A stretch of DNA of 64,000 nt from Comamonadaceae bacterium 2PF. GTDB taxonomy: Bacteria > Pseudomonadota > Gammaproteobacteria > Burkholderiales > Burkholderiaceae_C. Each line of letters opens with the position of its first letter. The first letter of the stretch is position 1. Below, piece after piece: positions 44,305 through 52,674 of the stretch. The translations under genes and the position numbers were made by a program. The notes beneath the pieces are model-generated. The model saw nothing but the letters and a program-made list of their open reading frames with translations. It did not search any database and had not been told where the DNA came from. The stretch is from NCBI GenBank assembly GCA_005502875.1, contig SCMV01000013.1, forward strand, positions 22,267 to 86,266, written 5' to 3'.

Positions 44305-45441
44305 ATGAGTGGGGACAAGTTGCTGCGCGGGGTGCCTGCGTTGCCTGAGGCGAAGCTGACGCACGTCGAGCCTTCGCGCCGGGCCGTGGCCTTGGGTGGC
44401 CTGGGGTTGGCTGCGCAAGGTTTGATGTCCTGCGGGCTCGCAGGGCTCGCGTCCCCGGCGCTGGCGCTGGGCGATCGGCCCAAACCCCGTCCACCCGTGG
44501 TGGCGCCTGCGCCCGCGCGCCCACCCATCTTTGTGCTCAATTCGCTGGACGCGAACCTCAGCATCATCGACCCGGTGAGCTACACCGAAATCCGTCGGGT
44601 GCCCACGGGCAAGGAGCCCCATCACCTCTACCTCTCGCCCGACGAGAAGTCGCTGATGGTGGCCAATGCGCTGTCCGACTCGCTGACCCTGTTCGACCCC
44701 AAGACGGGTGCCGTGCAGCGGGTGATCGAGGGCATTGTCGATCCGTACCAGCTGCGCTTTTCGCCCGACATGAAGTGGTTCCTGACGGCGGCCAACCGCC
44801 TCAACCACGTTGACATCTACCAGTCCACGCCTTCGCCCAAGGGGGGCGTCGACCTCAAGCTGATCAAGCGCGTGCCCACGGCCAAGACGCCCAGCCACAT
44901 CGCCATCGACTCGCGCAGCACCGTGGCCTACGTCACCATGCAGGACAGCGATGAGATGGTGGCCATCGAGCTGGCGACACAGGCCCCCCGCTGGCGCATC
45001 CGCGTGGGCAAGATGCCCGCCGATGTGTACGTCACGCCCGACGATCGCCATGTGCTGATCGGGCTGACGGGCGACCGCTACGTCGAGGTCTACAACGTGG
45101 CGGGCCCCAAGCCGGAGCGCGTCAAGCGCATCGAAACCGGCAATGGCGCGCACGCCTTCCGCGCCTGGGGCGACAAGCGTCACGTGCTGGTCAGCAACCG
45201 GGCCGGCAACACCATCAGCCGCATCGACCTGCAAACCTGGAAGGTGGTGGCGACCTACCCCGCGCCGGGTGGCCCCGACTGCATGGACCTGCTGGCCGAT
45301 GGCCGGACCATCCTCGTGACCTCGCGCTGGGCACGCCAGTTGACGGTCATCGACACGGTCAAGGGCGAGGTGATCAAGCAAGTGCCTGTGGGCCGATCGC
45401 CGCATGGCGTCTGGACGTTGCAGCATGCGCCGCGCAATTGA
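44305..45441 (+). CDS. YVTN/YncE-type beta-propeller protein
   Basis: A 378-residue exported protein with a twin-arginine-like N-region (SRRAVALGGLGLAAQGL, about residues 24-40) and a seven-bladed propeller: IFVLNSLDANLSIIDPVSYTEIRRVPTGKEPHHLYLSPDEKSLMVANALSDSLTLFDPKTG, repeated with variation to the end (YVTMQDSDEMVAI..., VLIGLTGDRYVEVYNV, HVLVSNRAGNTISRI). Such repeats occur in surface-layer-like and quinoprotein-related propellers. No catalytic residues were recognised. It overlaps the next gene (a deacetylase) by 17 bp, so they form an operon. Confidence 0.8.
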   Translation: MSGDKLLRGVPALPEAKLTHVEPSRRAVALGGLGLAAQGLMSCGLAGLASPALALGDRPKPRPPVVAPAPARPPIFVLNSLDANLSIIDPVSYTEIRRVPTGKEPHHLYLSPDEKSLMVANALSDSLTLFDPKTGAVQRVIEGIVDPYQLRFSPDMKWFLTAANRLNHVDIYQSTPSPKGGVDLKLIKRVPTAKTPSHIAIDSRSTVAYVTMQDSDEMVAIELATQAPRWRIRVGKMPADVYVTPDDRHVLIGLTGDRYVEVYNVAGPKPERVKRIETGNGAHAFRAWGDKRHVLVSNRAGNTISRIDLQTWKVVATYPAPGGPDCMDLLADGRTILVTSRWARQLTVIDTVKGEVIKQVPVGRSPHGVWTLQHAPRN

Positions 45442-46249
45442 TCGCGCTGCCTGGGTGCTGGCCCTGGTGCTCGGCCTGTCTGGTCAGGCCCTGGCCGCAG
45501 CCCGGTGCGAAAAACCGGTCTACCTGACCATCGACACTGGCCACATGGGCGTGGCCCCGCTGGTGGCCGATGTGCTGGCGCGCCAGCAGGTCAAGGCCAC
45601 CTTCTTCCTGGCCAACGAACGCACGCAGCCGGTGGGCGCCCGGCCAGAAGGCAGCAGCCTGGACGAGCACTGGGCTGCTTGGTGGAAGCAGATGGCTGCG
45701 CAAGGGCATGACTTTGGCAGCCACACCTGGGACCACGTGGTCTGGCAGGCCGACACCGCAGAGGGCCTCAGGGTCAAGCCGACGGCCGGGCCACGCAACG
45801 GCGAGCGACTGGTGCTGTCCGACGCCCAGTACTGCGAACAACTTCAGCGCCCAGCCACCCGTTTTGAGCAGATGACTGGCCAGCGCATGCGCGCCATCTT
45901 CCGCGCCCCGGGTGGACGGACTTCACCGCGTTTGCTCGCCGTGGCCCAGCGGTGCGGCTGGCAACACGTGCCCTGGACGCCCAATGGTTTCCTGGGTGAC
46001 GAGCTCGACAGCGGCCGCCAACCCAACGCGGCCTTGCTGCAACAGGCGCTGCAGCGCGTGCGCCCTGGCGAGGTCTTGCTGATGCACCTGGGCATCTGGA
46101 GTCGACAGGACCCGTGGGCCCCTGCCGTGCTCGAGCCGCTCATCACAGGCTTGAAAGCGCGCGGCTTCTGCTTCGAGACCCTCAGGCAGCACCCGACCTA
46201 TCGCGCAGCCGGCCCAGCCCCGCGCGATGCGTCCCCCGCCCCCCGCTGA
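45425..46249 (+). CDS. Exported polysaccharide deacetylase (NodB family)
   Basis: A 274-residue protein with a signal peptide (about residues 1-25, ending ALAAA). It has the NodB strand VYLTIDTGHMGVAPLVADVLARQQVKATFFLANE; the Asp in TIDTGH takes the position of TFDDG. HSHTWDH appears as GSHTWDHVVW, and the R-A/P-P-G strand as IFRAPGGR. These are the metal- and catalysis-related motifs of carbohydrate esterase family 4. It probably removes N-acetyl groups from peptidoglycan or an exopolysaccharide. The ATG at 45425 lies inside the end of the propeller gene. Confidence 0.85.
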   Translation: MRRAIDRAAWVLALVLGLSGQALAAARCEKPVYLTIDTGHMGVAPLVADVLARQQVKATFFLANERTQPVGARPEGSSLDEHWAAWWKQMAAQGHDFGSHTWDHVVWQADTAEGLRVKPTAGPRNGERLVLSDAQYCEQLQRPATRFEQMTGQRMRAIFRAPGGRTSPRLLAVAQRCGWQHVPWTPNGFLGDELDSGRQPNAALLQQALQRVRPGEVLLMHLGIWSRQDPWAPAVLEPLITGLKARGFCFETLRQHPTYRAAGPAPRDASPAPR

Positions 46250-46273
46250 ACCGATGAAAGAGCACCGCCGCCC

Positions 46274-47269
46274 ATGCTCGACGAACTGATCATCCAGCCC
46301 CTGACCGACGGCTTCGGGCGCCTGCAGCAGGCCCTGTTCGAGTCGGTGGTTCAACCCCTGTTGTTCCACTCGGGCCAAGGCAATTTGCTGGAGGACGGCT
46401 ATGCCGCCACCGGTTGGCTCCTGGTTGGCTTGATCCAGCTTGCGCTGATGCTGCTGTTGTTTGCCCCCTTGCAACGCTGGCGGCCAGCGGAGCAGCAGTT
46501 GCGCGGTGGGCCAGCCGTTCGAGTCGACATCGTCTACACCCTGCTGCACCGCCTGGGCCTGTTCCGACTGGCCATGTTTTTCTCGGTCGATCCGATGCTC
46601 GACACCCTGTTCGGAGAGGCAGCGGTGCAGGGCGTTCAGGGCATCCAGCTCGACGCCCTGGTGGCGCCGCTGTGGCCAGGCGTCTTCGACACGGCCTGGG
46701 CCAGCTTCCTGCTCTACCTGTTGGTCTTTGACCTGCTGGACTACTGGATCCACCGAGGGCAACACCACTTCGATCGCTGGTGGGCCCTGCACGCCGTGCA
46801 CCACAGCCAGCGGCAGATGACCCTGTGGAGCGACAACCGCAACCACCTGCTCGACGACCTGATCCGCGACGTGCTGTTGGCCTTCACCGCTCGGGCCATT
46901 GGTGTGGCGCCGGGCCAGTTCGTGGCCGTGGTGGCGGTGACGCAGTTGCTCGAAAGCCTCTCGCATGCGAATGCGCGTGTGAGTTTTGGCTGGCTGGGCG
47001 AGCGCCTGCTGGTGAGCCCGCGCTTTCACAGGCAGCACCACGCCATCGGCATGGGCCACGAGGGCCACGGCCCTGGCACCTTGGGGGGCTGCAATTTCGC
47101 GGTGCTGTTCCCTTTGTGGGATTTGCTCTTTGGCACCGCGCGCTTTGACGGTCGCTACGAGCCGACCGGCATCCGCGATCAGTTGCCCGAAAATGGCTCG
47201 CGAAGCTACGGTCTGGGCTTTTGGGCGCAGCAGTGGCTGGGCCTGCGACGCCTGTTTGGCCGGGGCTGA
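46274..47269 (+). CDS. Sterol desaturase/fatty acid hydroxylase family membrane protein
   Basis: A 331-residue membrane protein with the histidine boxes of the non-haem di-iron hydroxylases: LLDYWIHRGQHHFDRWWALHAVHHSQRQM (HRGQHH and HAVHH, about residues 155-180) and LVSPRFHRQHHAIGMGHEGHG (HRQHH, about 255-265). It has four or more hydrophobic helices. The substrate is probably a lipid or carotenoid, not a sterol. It lies 24 bp after the deacetylase gene, so it is likely in the same operon. Confidence 0.85.
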   Translation: MLDELIIQPLTDGFGRLQQALFESVVQPLLFHSGQGNLLEDGYAATGWLLVGLIQLALMLLLFAPLQRWRPAEQQLRGGPAVRVDIVYTLLHRLGLFRLAMFFSVDPMLDTLFGEAAVQGVQGIQLDALVAPLWPGVFDTAWASFLLYLLVFDLLDYWIHRGQHHFDRWWALHAVHHSQRQMTLWSDNRNHLLDDLIRDVLLAFTARAIGVAPGQFVAVVAVTQLLESLSHANARVSFGWLGERLLVSPRFHRQHHAIGMGHEGHGPGTLGGCNFAVLFPLWDLLFGTARFDGRYEPTGIRDQLPENGSRSYGLGFWAQQWLGLRRLFGRG

Positions 47270-47368
47270 TGCGCGCTCTGGCTGATCGCGCGGCGGCGCG
47301 GGTTTGAGCTGGGAGGCCTTTGGCCCGCCTCGCGCCAGATCAACGCGCACTTGGGTATGCTGCGCGGA

Positions 47369-48271
47369 ATGGAAGCATCCACGCCACCCGTGATCACCCC
47401 TTCGCCCTCGACCCCGCGAACGTTGCCGGCGGCAGGCCTGGCCGTCGATGCCGCCTGGCGCGCCTTGGCCTACTGCCTGCACCCCAGGGTCATCTGGCTG
47501 ACCCTGCTGCCCATCCTGCTGTCGGCCACGCTGTTGCTGGGCCTGGCCTGGTGGGGCTGGTCCGACGCCAACGAGGCGCTCAGGCAGGGGCTGGACAACT
47601 GGTCGCTGAGCCAATCTCTGCTGGCATGGCTCGACAGCATGGGCCTGCAAGGTTTGCGCGCCGCGCTGGTGCCCGTCTTGCTGTTGATCCTGGTGGTGCC
47701 GCTGGTGGTGGTCCTGAGCCTGCTGCTGGTGGCCTGGATGATCACGCCCTCTGCGGTGAAGCTGGTGCGCAGCCGGCGTTTCCCGGACCTGGCCTCACGC
47801 CACCAGACCTCGGTCTGGCGGTCGGTCGCCTTGTCGCTGGTCGCCACCGTCGTTGCGCTGGGCGCGCTCGTGCTGACCCTGCCGTTGTGGTTGATCCCTT
47901 TGTTCGCGTTGGTGGTGCCGCCTTTGATCTGGGGCTGGCTGACCTACCGCGTCATGGCCCACGACACCTTGGCCGATTTCGCCACGCCCCAGGAGCAAGA
48001 CGCCCTGATCAAGCGCCACCGCACCACCTTGCTGCTGATGGGGGTGGTCTGTGGCTACCTCGGTGCGGCGCCTGCCGCCGTGTGGGCCCTGGGTGTGCTG
48101 GCCATCGTGTTGGCCCCGTTCATCCTGGTCGTGTCCTTGTGGCTCTACACCCTGGTGTTTGTTTTCTCGAGCCTGTGGTTCGCCCACTTCCTGCTGGCGG
48201 CCCTGGCCGCGCTGCGAGCCGAGCCCCTGTCCACTTCGCCAGTCCCTCACTCACGCGCAGAACATGCCTGA
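47369..48271 (+). CDS. EI24/CysZ-like membrane protein
   Basis: A 300-residue multi-helix membrane protein with the EI24 domain pattern: GLAVDAAWRALAYCLHPRVIWLTLLPILLSATLLL near the N-terminus, and PLWLIPLFALVVPPLIWGWLTYRVMAHDTLADFATPQEQDALIKRHRTTLLLMGVVCGYLG. It resembles the sulfate permease CysZ but also many uncharacterised proteins. The ATG at 47369 (GGAATGGAAGC) is chosen; upstream TTG/ATG starts are in frame. The end overlaps the CinA-like gene by 8 bp, which indicates coupling. Confidence 0.8.
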   Translation: MEASTPPVITPSPSTPRTLPAAGLAVDAAWRALAYCLHPRVIWLTLLPILLSATLLLGLAWWGWSDANEALRQGLDNWSLSQSLLAWLDSMGLQGLRAALVPVLLLILVVPLVVVLSLLLVAWMITPSAVKLVRSRRFPDLASRHQTSVWRSVALSLVATVVALGALVLTLPLWLIPLFALVVPPLIWGWLTYRVMAHDTLADFATPQEQDALIKRHRTTLLLMGVVCGYLGAAPAAVWALGVLAIVLAPFILVVSLWLYTLVFVFSSLWFAHFLLAALAALRAEPLSTSPVPHSRAEHA

Positions 48272-49082
48272 AACCCCCACCCAACGCATCGGCCTCATCA
48301 TCATCGGCGACGAGATCCTCAGCGGCCGTCGGCAGGACAAGCACCTGGTCAAAGCGATTGAGCTGCTCACCGAGCGGGGCATGGCGGTTTCGTGGGTGCG
48401 CTACGTGGGCGATGAACCCGCGAGCATCACCGCCGACCTGAGGCACGCCCTGGACAGCGGCGACGTCGTCTTTTCCTTCGGCGGCATCGGCGCCACGCCT
48501 GACGACCACACCCGTGCCTGCGCCGCCGAGGCCATCAAACAGCCACTGGTCCTGCACCCCGAGGCCCGCGAACTGATCCTGATGCGTTGTCGCGAGATGG
48601 CCGAGCAAGAGGGCGTGCCCTTCGAGCCGGACTCGGCCGACACCCTCCGGCGCCTGGAGATGGGGCGGTTTCCTCAGGGGGCCAGCATCATCCCCAACCC
48701 CTACAACCGCATCCCCGGTTTCTCGCTGGCGGGACGGGTGCACTTCGTGCCTGGCTTCCCCGTCATGGCCTGGCCCATGGTTGCCTGGGCGCTCGACACC
48801 TTGCACCCAGGCTTGCATGGGCAAGGGCGGCTGGTGGAGCGCTCGGTGGTGGTGTATGGCGCCATCGAGTCTCGCCTGACGCCCCTGATGATCGACATCG
48901 AGGCCCGTTTTGCGCCGGTCAAGGTCTTCTCGCTGCCCAGCGTCGACCACCCGGTGCATGGACGCCACATCGAACTCGGAGTCAAGGGACGTGCGAGCGA
49001 GGTGGATGCGGCGTTCTCCGCCTTGCGCGATGGATTGTCTCAGTTTGGTGCGGAAATGGGCCCCGAATCGGTGCGAGACTGA
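48264..49082 (+). CDS. CinA-like MoaB/Mog-domain protein
   Basis: A 272-residue protein consisting of a molybdopterin-binding MoaB-like domain: IGLIIIGDEILSGRRQDKHLVKAIELL, VVFSFGGIGATPDDHTRACAAEAI (the G-G-x-G-x-T/S-x-D-D-x-T loop) and IIPNPYNRIPGFSLAGRVHFVPGFPVMAWPM. It is the N-terminal half of CinA (competence/damage-inducible protein A), without the C-terminal nicotinamide-mononucleotide deamidase domain. Its activity is not known; a pyrophosphatase role has been proposed for CinA N-domains. It overlaps the EI24 gene. Confidence 0.88.
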   Translation: MPETPTQRIGLIIIGDEILSGRRQDKHLVKAIELLTERGMAVSWVRYVGDEPASITADLRHALDSGDVVFSFGGIGATPDDHTRACAAEAIKQPLVLHPEARELILMRCREMAEQEGVPFEPDSADTLRRLEMGRFPQGASIIPNPYNRIPGFSLAGRVHFVPGFPVMAWPMVAWALDTLHPGLHGQGRLVERSVVVYGAIESRLTPLMIDIEARFAPVKVFSLPSVDHPVHGRHIELGVKGRASEVDAAFSALRDGLSQFGAEMGPESVRD

Positions 49083-49097
49083 GCTGATACCTTAATT

Positions 49098-49114
49098 TGC
49101 GCCATTGTGGTGCG
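49098..49114. promoter_or_regulatory. NtrC-type binding site upstream of glnA
   Basis: TGCGCC-N5-GGTGCG is a 17-bp dyad with the two outer A/T positions of the enteric NtrC consensus changed to G/C symmetrically. Its centre is about 175 bp upstream of the expected transcription start. Confidence 0.6.
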
Positions 49115-49255
49115 TTTTGGGCCTTGGGGGAACGCCGCCTGATTTCACCATGTGCGCCATGGCCTTTCGCGGTGCGCCCAGAGTTGGCGCATCCCAGGGC
49201 TCAAGCCCTCTGTCGCGGGGCGAATCCAAGCGCTGCTTGTCCGCGCTCAGACTGA

Positions 49256-49271
49256 AGGCACGCTTTCTGCT
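49256..49271 (+). promoter_or_regulatory. Sigma-54 promoter of glnA
   Basis: AGGCACGCTTTCTGCT matches TGGCACG-N4-TTGCT with two mismatches; GG and GC are 10 bases apart, as required. It lies 83 bp upstream of the glnA ATG. Confidence 0.85.
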
Positions 49272-49353
49272 ATTACACTGCGCGCTGTTTCTGGACCAGA
49301 GACAGAAAAATTTCTCTTCCTGCTTTCATTCAGCCTGTTGCTAGGAGCTCCTG

Positions 49354-50772
49354 ATGGCCAACAAGACCGTCGCCGACGTGATGAAGATGGTGAAGGACAA
49401 CGACGTCAAGTTCGTTGACTTCCGTTTCACTGACACCCGTGGCAAGGAACAGCACGTCTCCGTGCCTGTTTCGCACTTCGATGAAGACAAGTTTGAGTCC
49501 GGCCACGCGTTCGACGGTTCGTCCATCGCTGGCTGGAAGGGCATCGAAGCCTCCGACATGCTGCTCATGCCGGATCCCAACACCGCCAACGTCGACCCCT
49601 TCTTTGAAGAGCCGACGCTGCTGTTGACCTGTGACGTCATCGACCCGACCGATCACAAGCCTTACGAGCGCGACCCTCGCTCGCTGGCCAAGCGCGCCGA
49701 AGCCTACCTGAAGTCCTCGGGCCTGGGTGACACCGCCTTCTTCGGTCCGGAACCCGAGTTCTTCGTGTTCGACGGCATCCGCTGGGGCAACGACATGTCC
49801 GGCTGCTTCTTCGAGATCCAAGCCGAAGAAGGCGCCTGGAACACCGGCACCAAGTACGAACACGGCAACACCGGTTACCGTCCCACCGTCAAGGGCGGCT
49901 ACTTCCCCGTGCCCCCGGTCGACTCCGGCCAGGACATGCGCTCGGAAATGTGCCTGATCCTCGAATCGATGGGCATCCCCGTGGAAGTGCACCACCACGA
50001 AGTGGCCAACGCCGGCCAGATGGAAATCGGCACCAAGTTCGCCACGCTGACCCAGCGCGCCGACTGGCTGCAACTGCAAAAGTACATCATCACCAACGTG
50101 GCCCACGCCTACGGCAAGACCGCCACGTTCATGCCCAAGCCCATCGTTGGTGACAACGGCTCCGGCATGCACGTTCACCAGTCCATCTGGAAGGACGGCA
50201 AGAACCTGTTCGCTGGCGACGGCTACGCCGGCCTGAGCGAGTTCGCCCTGTACTACATCGGCGGCATCATCAAGCACGCCCGTGCCCTGAACGCCATCAC
50301 CAACCCCGGCACGAACTCGTACAAGCGCCTGGTGCCTGGCTTCGAAGCCCCGGTGAAGCTGGCCTACTCGGCCAAGAACCGTTCCGCTTCGATCCGCATC
50401 CCGTTCGTGTCGAACCCCAAGGGTCGCCGCATCGAGGCTCGCTTCCCCGATCCTTCGGCCAACCCGTACCTGGCCTTCTCGGCCCTGATGATGGCCGGTC
50501 TGGACGGCGTGGAAAACAAGATCCATCCTGGCGAAGCCGCCACGAAGGACCTCTACCACCTGCCGCCCGAAGAGGACAAGCTGATCCCGACCGTCTGCCA
50601 CAGCCTGGATCAGGCCCTGGACGCCCTGGACGCCGACCGCGCCTTCCTGACCAAGGGTGGTGTGTTCACCGATTCCTACATCGACGCCTACATCGACCTG
50701 AAGATGCAGGAAGTCACGCGCTTCCGCATGGCCGTTCACCCGGTCGAGTACGACATGTACTACGCACTGTGA
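49354..50772 (+). CDS. glnA: Glutamine synthetase type I
   Basis: A 472-residue GSI-beta enzyme: [47 protein letters not shown] (N domain with the beta-grasp), [56 protein letters not shown] and the adenylylation loop around [13 protein letters not shown] [10 protein letters not shown] (Tyr). It makes glutamine from glutamate and ammonia and is controlled by adenylylation and NtrC. Strong codon bias shows high expression. It is followed by a terminator, a small gene and ntrBC. Confidence 0.98.
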   Translation: MANKTVADVMKMVKDNDVKFVDFRFTDTRGKEQHVSVPVSHFDEDKFESGHAFDGSSIAGWKGIEASDMLLMPDPNTANVDPFFEEPTLLLTCDVIDPTDHKPYERDPRSLAKRAEAYLKSSGLGDTAFFGPEPEFFVFDGIRWGNDMSGCFFEIQAEEGAWNTGTKYEHGNTGYRPTVKGGYFPVPPVDSGQDMRSEMCLILESMGIPVEVHHHEVANAGQMEIGTKFATLTQRADWLQLQKYIITNVAHAYGKTATFMPKPIVGDNGSGMHVHQSIWKDGKNLFAGDGYAGLSEFALYYIGGIIKHARALNAITNPGTNSYKRLVPGFEAPVKLAYSAKNRSASIRIPFVSNPKGRRIEARFPDPSANPYLAFSALMMAGLDGVENKIHPGEAATKDLYHLPPEEDKLIPTVCHSLDQALDALDADRAFLTKGGVFTDSYIDAYIDLKMQEVTRFRMAVHPVEYDMYYAL

Positions 50773-50796
50773 TCCGCGCAAGCGGTTCGCAAACAG

Positions 50797-50824
50797 AGAG
50801 CGGCTTCGGCCGCTCTTTTTTTTT
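50797..50824 (+). terminator. Intrinsic terminator of glnA
   Basis: Arms AGAGCGGC and GCCGCTCT with a TTCG tetraloop and nine T, 24 bp after the glnA stop. It partly separates glnA from the ntrBC part. Confidence 0.93.
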
Positions 50825-50953
50825 GCTTGCGCCTCGCCCACTGCCGGTGTTGTGGCGAGGTGCCTTTCGTTTCGTTTGTGCCTGCCTTGTCTGCCATGGC
50901 GCGCCGCTTGCGGGCATACTGCAAGGCATCCGGCTTGCATGCCGACTGACTGC

Positions 50954-51469
50954 ATGACGATGACGAATCTGCTGCACGTGTCTCTCAAGCTGATCTCCCT
51001 GGTCTCCGCCCTGAGCGTCGGTGCTGCCGCGTGGGCCCAGGAAAAGCCCGTCTACCGATGCCCGGGTAACCTCTACACCGACTCGCTGAGTGCCAAGGAG
51101 GCCCGCGACAAGGGCTGCAAAACCCTGGAAGGCGCCCCGATCACGGTGATCCAGTCTCAGGCTCCTCGAGGCAATGCCGCTCGGCCGGCCGGCGCTTCGT
51201 CCGGGCAGGGTGACAAGGTCGGCGCTGACGACCAGAAAGCCCGCGACAGCGATGCCAAGCGCATCCTCGAAGCCGAGCTCAAGAAAGAAGAAGATGCCCT
51301 GGCAGCCCTGCGCAAGGAATTCAACGACGGCCAGCCCGAGCGCCGCGGTGACGAGCGCAACTACCAGAAGTACCTCGACCGCGTCGAAGAGATGAAGGCC
51401 GCGCTCACCCGCAAGGAAGCAGACGTGGCAGCCCTGCGGCGTGAACTGGGCAAGTTCGGCCAGCGCTGA
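50954..51469 (+). CDS. Small exported protein with DUF4124-like N-terminus
   Basis: A 171-residue protein with a signal peptide (about residues 1-28, ending AWA), then VYRCPGNLYTDSLSAKEARDKGCKTLEGAPITVIQ, a motif seen in DUF4124-type periplasmic proteins of Burkholderiales. The remainder is a charged helix of coiled-coil character (about residues 95-171: ILEAELKKEEDALAALRKEF...). Two cysteines could form a disulfide. The function is unknown. It lies between glnA and ntrB, only 28 bp before ntrB, so it is probably co-transcribed with ntrBC. Confidence 0.75.
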   Translation: MTMTNLLHVSLKLISLVSALSVGAAAWAQEKPVYRCPGNLYTDSLSAKEARDKGCKTLEGAPITVIQSQAPRGNAARPAGASSGQGDKVGADDQKARDSDAKRILEAELKKEEDALAALRKEFNDGQPERRGDERNYQKYLDRVEEMKAALTRKEADVAALRRELGKFGQR

Positions 51470-51497
51470 CGCGTGCCACCAGACAAGGTCTTTCCCG

Positions 51498-52622
51498 ATG
51501 ACTGCTGTTCCCCTCCCGCCTGCCGACATCGTGCAGGCGGTGTCCCGTGTCGATCCGATGGTGCCCGGTGGCCTGGAGGCCTTCGATCACCTTGGCACCA
51601 TGGTGTGCGTAGTGGTGCCAGATGGCCGCTGCCTCTACGCGAACTCGGCCTTTGAAGAGGGCCTGGGCCTGTCGCGCAAGTCGATGTTGCGCGAATCCAT
51701 TTATGACTGGGTGGTCTCACCCGGCCTGTTGCGCGACGTGGTTTCTGCCGTGGCGCGCAACGAGTTCGCCACCAGCCGCTTGCAAACCGACCTTCGCCGC
51801 CACCTGCATGGCCATGGCGAGCCCCTGCCGGTCCAGGTCATCGTCACGCGTTTGGGGCAGGGCAGCCTGGTGCTGGTCGAACTCGTCGAGGTCGAGCAGC
51901 AGACCCGCCAGGACCGGGAAGAGCGGGCCCTCGACCAGGTGCAGGCCAACAAGGAGCTCATCCGCAACCTGGCCCACGAGATCAAGAACCCGCTGGGTGG
52001 CATCCGTGGCGCGGCGCAGCTGTTGCAGATGGAGCTCGAGAGCAAGTCGCTGACCGAGTACACCCAGGTCATCATCCACGAGGCCGACCGCCTGCAATCG
52101 CTGGTCGACCGGCTCCTGGCACCGCACCGCCGCCCGCACGTGGTGGGCGACGTCAACATCCACGAGGTCTGCGAGCGGGTGCGCTCGCTCATCCTGGCCG
52201 AGTTCCCCAAGGGGCTGAAGGTTCAGCGGGACTACGACACCTCGCTGCCCGACTTCCGGGGCGACCGCGAGCAGCTCATCCAGGCCGTGCTCAACATCGC
52301 GCACAACGCGGCGCAAGCCTTGATCGATCGCATTGCGCAGGGTGACGCGCGCATCGTGCTGCGCACCCGCGTGGTCCGGCGCGTCACCATCAACCGGGCC
52401 CTTCACCGACTGGCACTGGTCTTGCATATTGAGGACAACGGCCCGGGCATCCCGGAATCCATCCGCGATCGCGTCTTCTACCCTTTGGTGTCGGGACGCG
52501 ATGGCGGATCCGGTCTGGGCCTGACCTTGGCACAAACCTTCGTTCAACAGCATCAGGGCACCATCGAATGCGAAAGCGAACCCGGTCGCACGGTGTTCAG
52601 GATCCTCATCCCCCTGCCATGA
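51498..52622 (+). CDS. ntrB: Nitrogen regulation sensor kinase NtrB (GlnL)
   Basis: A 374-residue cytosolic kinase without membrane segments: PAS domain (about residues 25-125, FDHLGTMVCVVVPDGRCLYANSAFEEGLGLS), HisKA with His160 in NLAHEIKNPLGGIRGAAQLL, and HATPase with LNIAHNAAQAL, EDNGPGIPESIRDRVFYPLVSGRDGGSGLGLTLAQT. It phosphorylates and dephosphorylates NtrC under control of PII. The ATG at 51498 is preceded by CTTTCCCG, a weak site. It is followed by ntrC after 52 bp. Confidence 0.95.
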   Translation: MTAVPLPPADIVQAVSRVDPMVPGGLEAFDHLGTMVCVVVPDGRCLYANSAFEEGLGLSRKSMLRESIYDWVVSPGLLRDVVSAVARNEFATSRLQTDLRRHLHGHGEPLPVQVIVTRLGQGSLVLVELVEVEQQTRQDREERALDQVQANKELIRNLAHEIKNPLGGIRGAAQLLQMELESKSLTEYTQVIIHEADRLQSLVDRLLAPHRRPHVVGDVNIHEVCERVRSLILAEFPKGLKVQRDYDTSLPDFRGDREQLIQAVLNIAHNAAQALIDRIAQGDARIVLRTRVVRRVTINRALHRLALVLHIEDNGPGIPESIRDRVFYPLVSGRDGGSGLGLTLAQTFVQQHQGTIECESEPGRTVFRILIPLP

Positions 52623-52674
52623 CCCTTGGCCCGGTGGACGGATCGCCCGATGACGCAGACAACCACAGGCCAGC

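Larger units (their letters stand above)
49083..49353 (+). other. glnA upstream regulatory region (271 bp)
   Basis: It contains an NtrC-type dyad at 49098-49114, more NtrC-like half-sites (TGCGCC at 49153, GGTGCG at 49171), the sigma-54 promoter at 49256-49271, and an 80-base leader with the ribosome site AGGAGCTCC before glnA. No gene is seen in it. Confidence 0.75.

Noticed and set aside
49330..50988. 552-codon minus-strand frame antisense to glnA
   Set aside because: Mirror frame of a highly biased gene; no motifs.
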